DNA from: JBDXHU01 sp039989475
GTDB lineage: Bacteria; Pseudomonadota; Gammaproteobacteria; Pseudomonadales; Halieaceae
Direction of reading: 5' to 3'
NCBI GenBank assembly: GCA_039989475.1
Contig: JBDXHU010000012.1
Location: 215,520-279,519, forward strand
DNA length: 64,000 nucleotides
Of this stretch, positions 1-8,730 are shown in pieces. The notes under the pieces are model-generated. The model saw nothing but the letters and a program-made list of their open reading frames with translations. It ran no database searches and had not been told where the DNA came from. The translations under genes and the position numbers were made by a program. The first letter of the stretch is position 1; the number at the start of each line of letters is the position of its first letter.

Positions 1-62
1 ACATGTCAGGTTCGCCAGACGAAGTGATTAGCGCCTATGAACGCAGTATGGGCAGTCCCTGA
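1..62 (+). CDS. C-terminal end of a probable polysaccharide-export ABC transporter ATPase (partial)
   Basis: Only the last 19 or so codons are present, read from base 3 and ending in TGA at 60-62. The visible end contains the pattern G-S-P-D-E-V-I-x-x-Y. Wzt/KpsT/TagH-type ATPases of O-antigen and capsule exporters often end with a similar G-x-P-x-E-V-I-x-x-Y segment. The sulfotransferase gene starts 8 bases downstream and the following genes build glycans, which fits that role. The catalytic part lies outside the window, so the family call rests on a short motif plus context. Confidence 0.4.
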   Translation, partial: MSGSPDEVISAYERSMGSP

Positions 63-70
63 GTAAGCCA

Positions 71-1438
71 ATGGCACCGAAAACATCGAAGCCTGACCGC
101 ACCGCACTGCTGGTGCTCGGCATGCACCGTAGCGGCACCTCGCTGCTGAGTGGCTTGATAGCACAGGCCGGAGTCGACCTTGGTCGCGATATTATGGCGG
201 CGGCCGAGGATAACCCCCGCGGTTTCTGGGAGAATCAGCGCATTGTTAGCCTGCATGAAAAAATTCTGGGCAACTGCGGCCAGAGTTGGTCTTCCTACCA
301 GGCCCTGCCGCAAAACTGGCAGTCGCTGCCCGACATGGACGTGCTCAGGCAGGAACTGCGCCAGATCATCGAACAGGAATTTGGCGACTCGCCGCTGATC
401 AGTATCAAGGACCCGCGACTGTGTCGATTGCTACCGCTATGGCGAGAACTCGCCACCGAGCTCGGGATCGCACTCAGGATCGTCACCATTGTGCGCCCCG
501 CAGCGGAGGTGACAGCATCGCTGCAACAGCGCGATGGCATGGCAACAGATCATGGCATGGCCCTGTGGCTGCGCTACAACCTGGATATGATGGAATTGAG
601 CGAGGGCCTGCCCACACTCAGGACCAGTTACCGGTCCGCACTGGAGCAGCCCGCTGAAACCCTGGCCGCTATTTCCAGCCTCTGTGGCCATGAGTTGGGC
701 ATGGATGACGCCGGGTTCGCCGACAGCAGCCTGCAGCATCACCAGACCGAGAGCGTCGATGACTGGTCCGGGCAGTTGTACCGGTTGTTGGCCGAGGGCG
801 ATGCGCCGCTGCCGACAATTTATGCCAGCTCAATCGACCCCCTGGTCATGGCACTGGCAGACCGCGCTACTGAACTGGCTGCGGCCAGGATCAAGCCCGA
901 GCAATTAAGCCAGGACGCACTGCAGGGTGCGCGCGAGAGCATGCTGTTTGAGCAGGCCGAAGAAGCCCGCCGCTACTCCACCGCCATGGAAATCGAGTTG
1001 GAAGAGCGACAACGCTATGCGGCCAACCTGGAGCAGGAACTGCAGGCACGGGACCTGGATATCACGACCAGGCAGGAATACCTGGATGCCCTGTCGGCCG
1101 AGCTCAAGCAACGTGAAGAATATGCCGTTTCTCTGGAGCAAAAACTGCGGCAATTGGAAACAAGCCAGGAGCAAGCCGATGAGTACGCGGAGTCACTCAA
1201 AGCGGAGCTTGCTACCCGGCAGGACTACGCGCAATCCCTCGAAGCGACACTGCAGCAGAAAGACGAAGACATCGGCCGACGCGAGGAACACACCCAATCA
1301 CTGCTTGACGAAGTCGAGCGGCTGAACCGCGAGTTGGCGACGACAACAGAACAACTCAATGATCTACGCCACCGCTTTCGCCATTGGCTGCGGCTTGGCA
1401 ATCTCCTGAAGGGAACACCCGATACAAATGAACAGTAA
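71..1438 (+). CDS. Sulfotransferase-family protein with long C-terminal coiled coil
   Basis: 455 residues. Residues about 12-30 read LLVLGMHRSGTSLLSGLI, the P-loop-like 5'-phosphosulfate binding segment of PAPS-dependent sulfotransferases. About residue 133 a second segment (IRPAAEVTASLQQRDG, preceded by VTIV) fits the 3'-phosphate binding region. The catalytic half ends near residue 270. The rest, about 280-440, is a heptad-rich coiled coil with repeated E-Y-x-x-x-L-E-x-x-L units, probably for oligomerisation or docking. The protein likely transfers sulfate to a surface glycan or its precursor in the cytoplasm. Its 3' end overlaps the next gene by 11 bases, so the two are probably translationally coupled. 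The glycan acceptor cannot be told from sequence. Confidence 0.75.
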   Translation: MAPKTSKPDRTALLVLGMHRSGTSLLSGLIAQAGVDLGRDIMAAAEDNPRGFWENQRIVSLHEKILGNCGQSWSSYQALPQNWQSLPDMDVLRQELRQIIEQEFGDSPLISIKDPRLCRLLPLWRELATELGIALRIVTIVRPAAEVTASLQQRDGMATDHGMALWLRYNLDMMELSEGLPTLRTSYRSALEQPAETLAAISSLCGHELGMDDAGFADSSLQHHQTESVDDWSGQLYRLLAEGDAPLPTIYASSIDPLVMALADRATELAAARIKPEQLSQDALQGARESMLFEQAEEARRYSTAMEIELEERQRYAANLEQELQARDLDITTRQEYLDALSAELKQREEYAVSLEQKLRQLETSQEQADEYAESLKAELATRQDYAQSLEATLQQKDEDIGRREEHTQSLLDEVERLNRELATTTEQLNDLRHRFRHWLRLGNLLKGTPDTNEQ

Positions 1439-3983
1439 TACCGCCATCTTCACCATTGTTTCGCGCAACTACCTGCATTACGCGCGTACGCTGATGCACA
1501 GCGTGGAGCAATTCGCCCCGGAAGCTGACCGGCTGGTGGGCCTCTGCGATGAACGCGGCGACTTTGATTTTTCGGCAGAGAACTTCGACATACTGGAAAT
1601 GCGTGAGCTACCGATACCGGAGATCGAAAAGTTCATTTTCCGCTACACCATTCTCGAGCTGAATACGGCCATCAAGCCCTATATCATTTCCAGCCTGTTC
1701 GCACAGGGCTACGAAAAGGTCATTTATTTCGATCCGGACATCCGTATCTATAGCTCCCTGCAGCAGATGCTGGCCCTGCTGGATGACAAGCAGATGCTGC
1801 TCACCCCACACCTGACCGGCCCCCTGGACGATGACAAGCTGCCCAGCGAACTCAACATACTGGTCAGCGGCAGCTACAACCTCGGCTATATCGGCCTGCG
1901 CAATACACCGGATATGCAGCAGTTCGCGCACTGGTGGGAGGACAAACTCTATACCGACTGCGTGGTCGACCTGGAGCGCGGCCTGTTTGTCGACCAGAAG
2001 TGGGTGGACCTGGCACCGGGTATGTACCCGGGGGTCTATATCAACAGGAACCCCGCATGGAACACCGCCTACTGGAATCTCAAGCATCGCCAGGTCGAAC
2101 AAGACAATGGCGCGTATTTCGTTAACGGCGAGCCACTCCTGTTCTTCCACTTCTCCGGTTTTTCCGGCGATGCCACCAATCTCAGCAAACACCAGGATCG
2201 CTTCAGCAAGAAATCCGCCGGTCCCGCCGTGGAACAACTGTGCAAGGATTACGCGGAACAATTGAGCCAGAATGGTGAGGCACAAACCCGCAAGCTGGCC
2301 TACGCCTACGGTTATTTTGCTGACGGCACGCCCATACCCGACTTCGCACGTTACATATACCGCGAGGACTATGACTGGGAGAACAGCACCGATAATCCCT
2401 ATGACAGCGAAGGTTGCGCCAATTTTCTGGGCTACCTCAACGAGCCGATCAGCATTAACGGTAAACGGCTGCCCTGGGTGACCCGACTCGCCCACAAGCT
2501 GTACCTGGCGCGGACAGATTTGCAGGCGGCTTTTCCCGACTTGAGCGGCGCCCATGGCAAGCGCTTTGCCGACTGGTATCTGCAAAGTGTGGCCGAGCAG
2601 GCTCGCTTCGACGACTGTTTCATTGAGCCCGTCAGGCACGCCCTGGACAATATTGGCGGCGAAGAGATAAGCGGCTCTTTCGCCCAGCGGGCCCGGCGCT
2701 GGTGTAATCGGCAGCTGTATCGCTTCGCCTGGCGCTATCGCCACCTGGTAAGACCCTTTATGCCACCGAAGTTGCGGCACAAACTGCATGTACGCCTGGT
2801 TGACCAGCTATCGAGTCCATCGACCGGTGCAGGTTCGGCAGCGCGCAGCCCCAGGGACCCCAGCCTGCCCTGGGGCATTAACCTGTTCGGTTACGTCAAT
2901 GCCGAGAGCGGCATCGGCCAGTCGGCCCGCTCCAATATCCATAATATTCGCGCTGCGGGAATTCCACTGGCGGTGGTAGATTTTCGGCAGGGCAACGTTT
3001 CCCGCATGCAGGCGGAAGTACCCGCCGAGGTCATGGCGGAACCCCGCTACAGCATCAACCTGTTCCACATTAATGCCGACGAAACCGTCAGCGCCATCAA
3101 TCACCTGGGCCAGGATCTACTGCGTGGTCGCTACAACATCGGTTACTGGGCCTGGGAGCTGGAAGAATTTCCCGATGAATGGCTACCCGCCATCGCCCTG
3201 CTCGATGAGATCTGGGTGCCGTCGGATTTCTGTCGTGAGGCTATTGCGGCCAAGGCCGATATCCCGGTGGTCTGTATACCGCATTCCATTACCGTGCCGA
3301 CTATTGAGGCCACGGCGAGCGCGGCCGACTTCGACTTGCCCGCTGACGGGGTGCGCTTCCTGACCATGTTCGATGCCCTCAGCATACCGGAGCGCAAGAA
3401 TCCTTTGGCCGCCATTGCCGCCTTCAAGCAGGCCCAGGCCGATGCGGAGATCGACGCTCACCTGGTGATCAAGGTCAGCAACCTGGACAAGACACCGGAC
3501 CACGGCGACCAGTTGCGCCAGGAGGTAGGGGCCGACCCCAACATGACTTTGTTGGAAGGCTATTTTTCGCATGATGAAATCTATCGATTGATCGCCTGCT
3601 GCGACGCCTTCCTGTCCACCCATAGGGCCGAAGGTTTTGGCCTTGGCCTGGCCGAGGCCATGGCCCTGGGGCGGGCTGCAGTGGCTACCGGCTGGTCCGG
3701 CAATTTGCAGTTCATGCGTCCGGACAACTCGGTGCTGCTGGACTACGAGTTGGTGCCCCTGCAGGTGGACCTCGGACCCTATCGCCGCGGACAACTGTGG
3801 GCCGAGCCCTCGGTAGCGGTAACCGCCGAGCGTATCGTCAAGCTCAGCCAGCAGCCACAACGGCTGCGGGAGCTTGGCGACCTTGGACGCAAGACCATGG
3901 CAGAAGAGTTCTCCAGCCAGGCTATAGGGGCGCAGATTGCAGCGCGACTGGAGGCACTGAGCCAGCAATCAGCAGCGGAGTAA
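1428..3983 (+). CDS. Bifunctional glycosyltransferase: N-terminal GT-A-type domain plus C-terminal GT4 domain
   Basis: 851 residues with two catalytic modules. The first 300 residues look like a GT8-like GT-A domain: TIVSRNYLHYARTL near the start and YFDPDIRIY around residue 100, a metal-binding DxD-type motif. Residues about 480-850 form a GT-B/GT4 domain with LFGYVNAESGIGQSAR, IGYWAWELEEFP, an IPHSI segment, and near the end THRAEGFGLGLAEAMA, the E-x7-E donor-sugar motif. A fusion suggests two consecutive sugar additions by one chain. It overlaps the sulfotransferase upstream, and its stop (3981-3983) abuts the stop of the convergent glycosyltransferase without a spare base. The sugars are unknown. 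Confidence 0.8.
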   Translation: MNSNTAIFTIVSRNYLHYARTLMHSVEQFAPEADRLVGLCDERGDFDFSAENFDILEMRELPIPEIEKFIFRYTILELNTAIKPYIISSLFAQGYEKVIYFDPDIRIYSSLQQMLALLDDKQMLLTPHLTGPLDDDKLPSELNILVSGSYNLGYIGLRNTPDMQQFAHWWEDKLYTDCVVDLERGLFVDQKWVDLAPGMYPGVYINRNPAWNTAYWNLKHRQVEQDNGAYFVNGEPLLFFHFSGFSGDATNLSKHQDRFSKKSAGPAVEQLCKDYAEQLSQNGEAQTRKLAYAYGYFADGTPIPDFARYIYREDYDWENSTDNPYDSEGCANFLGYLNEPISINGKRLPWVTRLAHKLYLARTDLQAAFPDLSGAHGKRFADWYLQSVAEQARFDDCFIEPVRHALDNIGGEEISGSFAQRARRWCNRQLYRFAWRYRHLVRPFMPPKLRHKLHVRLVDQLSSPSTGAGSAARSPRDPSLPWGINLFGYVNAESGIGQSARSNIHNIRAAGIPLAVVDFRQGNVSRMQAEVPAEVMAEPRYSINLFHINADETVSAINHLGQDLLRGRYNIGYWAWELEEFPDEWLPAIALLDEIWVPSDFCREAIAAKADIPVVCIPHSITVPTIEATASAADFDLPADGVRFLTMFDALSIPERKNPLAAIAAFKQAQADAEIDAHLVIKVSNLDKTPDHGDQLRQEVGADPNMTLLEGYFSHDEIYRLIACCDAFLSTHRAEGFGLGLAEAMALGRAAVATGWSGNLQFMRPDNSVLLDYELVPLQVDLGPYRRGQLWAEPSVAVTAERIVKLSQQPQRLRELGDLGRKTMAEEFSSQAIGAQIAARLEALSQQSAAE

Positions 3984-5087
3984 TCAGCTATCTGCGCCGA
4001 CGTGCTGCAGTATGGCGAGCGTAGCCCTGGCCGCATCATGCCAGGAAAAGTCCGTGCCGCGCTGGCGGCTTTGCCTGGACAACTGCCCGCGCACATTGTC
4101 ATCAGTCGCCACCCGGGCCAGGGCAGCCTGTATCTGGTCCACTGACTCAGGGTCTACCAGCAGCGCCCCATCACCGGCAATTTCCGGCAGTGCAGCGCGG
4201 TCGGCGACGATCAGTGGCACTCCATACTGCATCGCTTCAACCAGTGGCAGACCGAAACCCTCATAGAGCGAAGGCATTACCAGGGCCGCAGCTGCTTGGT
4301 AATAGCCAGCCAGCTCCGCATCAGACACAAAGCCGGGCACAGATACCCGCTGCTCGATGCCCAGTGTCCTGGCCTGTGCCAGCAGGTCGGGCAAACCCCA
4401 GCCCTTTGCACCAATGATCACCAGGCGATGCGGGCAGTCAGTGGCGGCCACAAAGGCCGCGAATGCCTCTAGTAACAACGCCAGGTTCTTGCGTGGCTCC
4501 AGGGTGCCCACAAACAGGAAATAGGGCGGATCAAGCGGGACAGCAGTGCCAGCTTCCAGCAACCGCGCCGCCTCATGCACCACCTGGACCGGAGAAGCAC
4601 ACCCGGGGTAGAAATGCGCTATTTCCCCCGCAGTGAATTCGGATACCGCGATAACCCGCCTGGCCCGGCGAATTGAAAAACCCATTGCGGCACGCTCCAG
4701 CCAGCGATTGGCCAGCGGCATACTTTCTGGATAACGTCGCCACACCAGGTCGTGAATGGTCACTACCCCGGCAAGCTGGCGAGGGAGGAAGAAGGGCAGG
4801 TGATGTCGTGGTGACCAGAAGACATCGATGTCATCGCGCCGCGCCCAGCGCACAAAATCAACATTCGCGTGCCAGAGGCTGGCCAGCCCCCTGCCGCGGG
4901 CGGCACCGTGCCGGAGCGTAACAGCCGGACTATCCAGCCAGGGCAGCCCGGCCGGAGACAGCTGCCGATCACTGTAGAGAAACCACTGGTCACCGGAGTT
5001 GACCAGCAGTCTTAGCAGGTTCTCGGTGTAGCGCCCTATACCGGTTAGCGGCGGCACCAACTGTCGTGCATCTACTGCTATTCTCAT
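3984..5087 (-). CDS. Glycosyltransferase family 4 (GT-B, mannosyltransferase-like)
   Basis: 367 residues. The N-terminus MRIAVDARQLVPPLTGIGRY is the usual opening of the WbdA/PimB-like GT4 group, with a G-x-G-R-Y loop for donor binding. Further on are VGTLEPRKNLALLL around residue 195 and PSLYEGFGLPLVEAMQ around 280, the E-x7-E motif. It probably adds a nucleotide-sugar-derived residue to a lipid-linked or growing surface glycan at the inner face of the inner membrane. It is transcribed away from the sulfotransferase gene at 5152, with only 64 bases between the starts, so the two promoters must overlap or lie back to back. Confidence 0.85.
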   Translation of the reverse strand: MRIAVDARQLVPPLTGIGRYTENLLRLLVNSGDQWFLYSDRQLSPAGLPWLDSPAVTLRHGAARGRGLASLWHANVDFVRWARRDDIDVFWSPRHHLPFFLPRQLAGVVTIHDLVWRRYPESMPLANRWLERAAMGFSIRRARRVIAVSEFTAGEIAHFYPGCASPVQVVHEAARLLEAGTAVPLDPPYFLFVGTLEPRKNLALLLEAFAAFVAATDCPHRLVIIGAKGWGLPDLLAQARTLGIEQRVSVPGFVSDAELAGYYQAAAALVMPSLYEGFGLPLVEAMQYGVPLIVADRAALPEIAGDGALLVDPESVDQIQAALARVATDDNVRGQLSRQSRQRGTDFSWHDAARATLAILQHVGADS

Positions 5088-5151
5088 GTGCCTGCTAGAG
5101 CCTTTTATCGTTATCGTTTAGAATTCCATCGCTTCCGGCAGTGCCAGTGCA

Positions 5152-6030
5152 ATGTCGGGATTGATTCTAAACCTTGGCATAGACCTAATGAAATCACCGA
5201 TATTCATGTTCGGCAGCGGCCGCTGTGGCAGCACGCTCTTGCAACGCGCACTCAACGCCCACCCAGAGGTGGTTATGTACGGTGAGCACGAGGGCTTCCT
5301 GGCCCCTATTTCCCACTCCTATTACAAGCTGACCGAGACCCGGGATATTCAACGCTGGGTCTATGGGGAGCAAGCGATTCCCGCCGAAGCACTGCATGGT
5401 CAAATCAGCGACATGGAGGCGGATATTTGCTGGGTTAACAACTTTACCCGCGATGAGGTCTACCAGCAGCACCGTCAGCTGGTGCTGTCCCTGCTCACCA
5501 AGGATCTCGATCTGGACCAGGTCCACTGGGGGTTCAAGGAAATTCGCTACCACAAGGGCCAGCATGTGATCTGGTTTCTGCGCGAGATGTTCCCGCAGCC
5601 GAACTTCATCTTCCTGTTCCGCAACCCGGCCGAAACCATTGCCAGCGGTATGACCGCCTGGGAGGACCCGGAGAAAATCATGCACGACGAGGACAGGTTC
5701 CGCGAGGATGTCTGGCAGCGCTTTTTACGCTGGACTTCCAAATACGTTTACCTGCTGAATCACCTGGAAGAGCTCGGCGACAAGGCCTACCTGCTAAAAT
5801 ATGAAGACCTGGTAAGCGACCCGGAAACACATATGAACCACATCTTCGGCATGCTGGGCCTGGACACACCCGCGAAGGCACTGGACATGTTCCAGTACCG
5901 GGTGGCCAGTACCCAGAACCACCCCCACAAGGCTTTCCTGGTAGAGCGCATCCAGGAGTTCCAGCGTAACTGCAAGCACCCTGAGTTTCGCGACGTCTGC
6001 GCGCGTATCGGCTACGAGTACCGGACATGA
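5152..6030 (+). CDS. Sulfotransferase family protein
   Basis: 292 residues from the first ATG. An in-frame ATG at 5188 gives MKSPIFMFGSGRCGST, which places the PAPS-binding loop at the usual distance from the N-terminus and may be the real start; neither start has a clear ribosome-binding site. The 5'-phosphosulfate loop is GSGRCGSTLLQRAL and the 3'-phosphate region is FLFRNPAETIASGM. Length and motifs fit cytoplasmic PAPS-dependent carbohydrate sulfotransferases. Its TGA overlaps the next ATG by 4 bases, so the acetyltransferase downstream is coupled to it. Confidence 0.85.
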   Translation: MSGLILNLGIDLMKSPIFMFGSGRCGSTLLQRALNAHPEVVMYGEHEGFLAPISHSYYKLTETRDIQRWVYGEQAIPAEALHGQISDMEADICWVNNFTRDEVYQQHRQLVLSLLTKDLDLDQVHWGFKEIRYHKGQHVIWFLREMFPQPNFIFLFRNPAETIASGMTAWEDPEKIMHDEDRFREDVWQRFLRWTSKYVYLLNHLEELGDKAYLLKYEDLVSDPETHMNHIFGMLGLDTPAKALDMFQYRVASTQNHPHKAFLVERIQEFQRNCKHPEFRDVCARIGYEYRT

Positions 6031-6650
6031 GTTTCTCGGCCGAACACAATATCTGCATCAAGGACGATGTCATCATCGACAACGCCGAGGGGCTCAGCTA
6101 CAGCGAGAACCTGCACCTGGGACATCGCATCGTAATCCAGGCCGGGGGCGGGGTAACCCTGGGCAAACAGGTGGCGATAGGTGATGAAACCGTGATCTGG
6201 TCCATTAATCACGATTACGAGGAAGGCATCCTGCCCTATGGTTTCAGCCGGGTTCGGAAACCCATTGTGATTGAAGACAATGTTTGGATCGGGCGTAATG
6301 TGATGATCGCGCCGGGGTCACGGATCGGAGAAGGCGCGGTACTGTCCCTGGGCGCCGTGGTTAGTGGTGTGGTTCCGCCGCTGGCGGTGGTGGCCGGCAA
6401 CCCGGCCCGGGTAGTGCGCTTCCGCTCACTGGACCGTTACCTGAACGCCAGGGACAACAATATCAACCTCTGGACCCAGCGCCGCGTGCCCGGCTGCCCT
6501 TCCTGTGAGCCGGAAAATTTCAGCTGGACCGATGCTGCGCCCACCCGTCACCGTTCCTGGTTGCGGCGCCAGTGGGACCGCATCAGCTTGCCGCTACAGG
6601 AGCGTAAAATTCGCCGCGCCCTTGCGCTGAGTCGGGCAGCCCCAGGCTAA
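6027..6650 (+). CDS. Acyltransferase of the left-handed beta-helix (hexapeptide repeat) family
   Basis: 207 residues. Imperfect hexapeptide repeats run from about residue 20 to 130, including GHRIVIQAGGGVTLGKQVAIG, and then IVIEDNVWIGRNVMIAPGS and IGEGAVLSLGAVV. This is the pattern of the maltose/galactoside O-acetyltransferase (LacA/WcaF) group, ending with VAGNPARVVRF. INHDYEEGI holds the histidine expected for catalysis in this group. A basic 60-residue tail follows the helix. Acetyl-CoA-dependent O-acetylation of a sugar in the sulfated glycan is the likely job. It starts inside the stop codon of the sulfotransferase (ATGA overlap) and ends 4 bases into the convergent gene. Confidence 0.85.
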   Translation: MSFSAEHNICIKDDVIIDNAEGLSYSENLHLGHRIVIQAGGGVTLGKQVAIGDETVIWSINHDYEEGILPYGFSRVRKPIVIEDNVWIGRNVMIAPGSRIGEGAVLSLGAVVSGVVPPLAVVAGNPARVVRFRSLDRYLNARDNNINLWTQRRVPGCPSCEPENFSWTDAAPTRHRSWLRRQWDRISLPLQERKIRRALALSRAAPG

Positions 6651-7561
6651 ACCCGATAACCCAGGGCTGACAGGTCCGCAGCCACGTAAGCCTGCAACTG
6701 TCGGTTACTGTCGGCGTAATAATCGCCCACGACGGCCTCGACCCGCGGCGCGATCCGCATCGAATGATTGCGGGCAAAATCCCTGTCCCCCAGTTTTTCT
6801 ATCTGCTGAAAACACCAGTTCGCCAGGGCCGGCGCCAGCGGCTTGACCGGATGCAGGGAGTCATTACCAGACAGCTTGTTGGCCCAGCGCTTAAGTCGCA
6901 GCTGCAGGTCGTTCATGGAGACATTCACGCCCTGCTCAAAAACCGCCGGGGCCAGCGGTACCGGCTCCAATCCCATGTGCTCAATCAAGGTATCCGCGAA
7001 CTGCTGCGGCCGCTGCCGCAACAGCTCATAGGGCAGCACCAACACCTTGTCTGCACCAAACAGGCGGCAATAGTATTCGAGCAGGTGGTGATAGCGGAAA
7101 TTGTCCAGCCGGAAATGCGGCACACGACCATCCCAGGGTGGCGTCAGGTATTCCTCCAGGGTGCAGGTACCGCCCATCTTGATGTACTGCTTGTAGTTGG
7201 ACGCCAGTATCGCGTTCTGCTCCCGCACGACAATCAGCAGACGCACCTCATCGAAGCAGGCGCGGATGCGATTGGCCATCTCGGCCGCGTCATAGCCACC
7301 TGAATGAGGATTACCCGACAGGCGTTCCGAGGAAAACACCGCCAATTTGCCCTCTTGTCGCGCCTGCGCTACGAGACCATCCAGGTAGCTCTTGCAACGC
7401 CCGGCATCAAACACCAGGCCACTGGGCAGCATTAGCTCATCCCAGAGCTGTGGATGATCAAACAGGCTGACCTGCGCCGACAGCGCCGGTAACAGCGCTT
7501 GCTGCAACCAGCTGCTGGCTGTCTTGTGGTAGCCGATGTGGACCAGGGGGCTGTGAGTCAT
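6647..7561 (-). CDS. Sulfotransferase domain protein
   Basis: 304 residues. Near the N-terminus VHIGYHKTASSWLQQALL is a 5'-phosphosulfate loop of the G-x-x-K-T-x-S/T type, like heparan/nodulation-type sulfotransferases. FSSERLSG around residue 78 and LLIVVREQNAILASNYKQY around 110-128 supply the 3'-phosphate-binding R and S region. This is the third sulfotransferase in 7.5 kb and belongs to a different subgroup from the two on the plus strand, which argues for distinct sulfation positions rather than simple duplication. It is transcribed in the same direction as the DUF2304 and GT2 genes that precede it, 12 bases after the former. Confidence 0.8.
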   Translation of the reverse strand: MTHSPLVHIGYHKTASSWLQQALLPALSAQVSLFDHPQLWDELMLPSGLVFDAGRCKSYLDGLVAQARQEGKLAVFSSERLSGNPHSGGYDAAEMANRIRACFDEVRLLIVVREQNAILASNYKQYIKMGGTCTLEEYLTPPWDGRVPHFRLDNFRYHHLLEYYCRLFGADKVLVLPYELLRQRPQQFADTLIEHMGLEPVPLAPAVFEQGVNVSMNDLQLRLKRWANKLSGNDSLHPVKPLAPALANWCFQQIEKLGDRDFARNHSMRIAPRVEAVVGDYYADSNRQLQAYVAADLSALGYRV

Positions 7562-7573
7562 GATCGCGTCGGA

Positions 7574-7930
7574 CTAATCCTGTCCGCGCTTTTCCAGCTT
7601 ATCCAGCCGGCGCTCCATAATCGCCAATTGCTGCACCAGTCTGGTCAGTTGTACAGAGCGGCGCGAACTCTCAAGGTCCGCCAGGAACAGCCGGGATAAC
7701 AGCAACAGGACGGCCACGATGACGGGGAGTATCGGCGGATAAGATATGCCAAGCAGGCTGGCCAGGCGGTCATTGATTGAGGGGAAGACGCCAAACAGGC
7801 CCACGGCCGCCGCTACCGCCAACCACCAGATGGAGTAACGAATGTGCAGGTGATCGCGACGGATCAGCACCACGATGCTGAGGAAAAAGCATAGTCCGGA
7901 AACAGCAGTGAGCCAATTGAACAACTGCAC
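7574..7930 (-). CDS. DUF2304 membrane protein
   Basis: 118 residues with three hydrophobic segments (about 8-23, 31-50 and 63-84) followed by a charged coiled-coil tail ending RRLDKLEKRG. Size, topology and the pattern LIRRDHLHIRYSIWW fit DUF2304, a small membrane protein usually found next to a dolichyl-phosphate-type GT2, as it is here (5-base gap). It may anchor or assist the glycosyltransferase in lipid-linked sugar formation or flipping. That role is inferred from neighbourhood only. Confidence 0.75.
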   Translation of the reverse strand: MQLFNWLTAVSGLCFFLSIVVLIRRDHLHIRYSIWWLAVAAAVGLFGVFPSINDRLASLLGISYPPILPVIVAVLLLLSRLFLADLESSRRSVQLTRLVQQLAIMERRLDKLEKRGQD

Positions 7931-7935
7931 GGGGC

Positions 7936-8607
7936 CTACCTGTTGACCTTGGCGACAGACATGATGGAGGTATACACCATATAGTACAGAACACTCAACC
8001 AGGTACGAAACACATGGGAGCCACCAACAGCGCGCTCCTGCATTTCGATAGAGACCTCGTGAATATCAAAGCCATGGCGCCGCAGCAGCAACAATACACC
8101 GACATCCTGGTATTCAAGCATGGTCGCCTCACGCGAAGACAATAACTTGATGGCCTCTCGCCCGTAGACCCGCAGGCCTGAGGTGAGGTCCTGCACCGAG
8201 AGCCCGGTGATAGCGCGGAAATAGCGCCAGGCAAAGCGGCGCGAGCGTGAACCCCGGCGCACGCACTCACCCACGACAATGGCCTCAGGGTCTTCAGCAA
8301 AGCGACTGATCAGCGCCGGCAGCGTACTCGGCAGGTGTTGACCGTCGGCGTCCATGGTGACCACGAAATCGTAGTCGTGAGTCACAGCATAACGGAGGCC
8401 GGCCTGGGTGGCCGCCCAGGCGCCGAGATTGACTGCCAGGTTGATCTGGATGACCCCCGCGGTCGCGAGCACGGCGGCAGTGCCGTCAGTGCTTCGGTCG
8501 TTGACCACGATAATATCCAGCTCAGGCGCGACCACGCGCACCTCGCCAATTACCTCGGCAATGGTGGCCTCTTCGTTATAAGCGGGAATGATAACCGCGC
8601 CGGTCAT
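7936..8607 (-). CDS. Glycosyltransferase family 2 (polyprenyl-phosphate sugar synthase-like)
   Basis: 223 residues. AVIIPAYNEEATIAEVI is the GT2 nucleotide-binding start; VVNDRSTDGT and VVTMDADGQH carry the two acidic motifs (the latter is the DxD). SGLRVYGREAI and the length fit the DPM1/GtrB-like group, which transfers a sugar to undecaprenyl phosphate; here the trailing membrane segments are absent and DUF2304 may take their place. Four 11-bp direct repeats end immediately before its ATG, so no normal ribosome-binding site is evident. Confidence 0.85.
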   Translation of the reverse strand: MTGAVIIPAYNEEATIAEVIGEVRVVAPELDIIVVNDRSTDGTAAVLATAGVIQINLAVNLGAWAATQAGLRYAVTHDYDFVVTMDADGQHLPSTLPALISRFAEDPEAIVVGECVRRGSRSRRFAWRYFRAITGLSVQDLTSGLRVYGREAIKLLSSREATMLEYQDVGVLLLLRRHGFDIHEVSIEMQERAVGGSHVFRTWLSVLYYMVYTSIMSVAKVNR

Positions 8608-8651
8608 AGTTAAGCCTTAGTTAAGCCTGAGTTAAACTTTAGTTAAACCTG
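8608..8651 (-). repeat. Four tandem 11-bp repeats abutting the GT2 start codon
   Basis: On the plus strand the units are AGTTAAGCCTT, AGTTAAGCCTG, AGTTAAACTTT and AGTTAAACCTG at 8608, 8619, 8630 and 8641. Read toward the gene (minus strand) each unit ends in TTAACT, and the last one touches the ATG. The array occupies the place of the ribosome-binding site and could change expression if copy number varies. Confidence 0.85.
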
Positions 8652-8730
8652 GGTAGATCCAAAGAGCCCGAGTTGTGCCCCTGGACAAAAGCCGCGTATT
8701 GTCCCCGCCTGACCGCAGCGATGCAAGGCT

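Noticed and set aside
1608..2789. Long open frame (393 codons) on the minus strand inside the bifunctional glycosyltransferase
   Set aside because: No family features or ribosome-binding site, and the plus-strand frame carries intact catalytic motifs. It is a by-product of GC-rich codon use.
3183..3968. Minus-strand frame of 261 codons opposite the same gene
   Set aside because: Same reason; composition typical of shadow frames.
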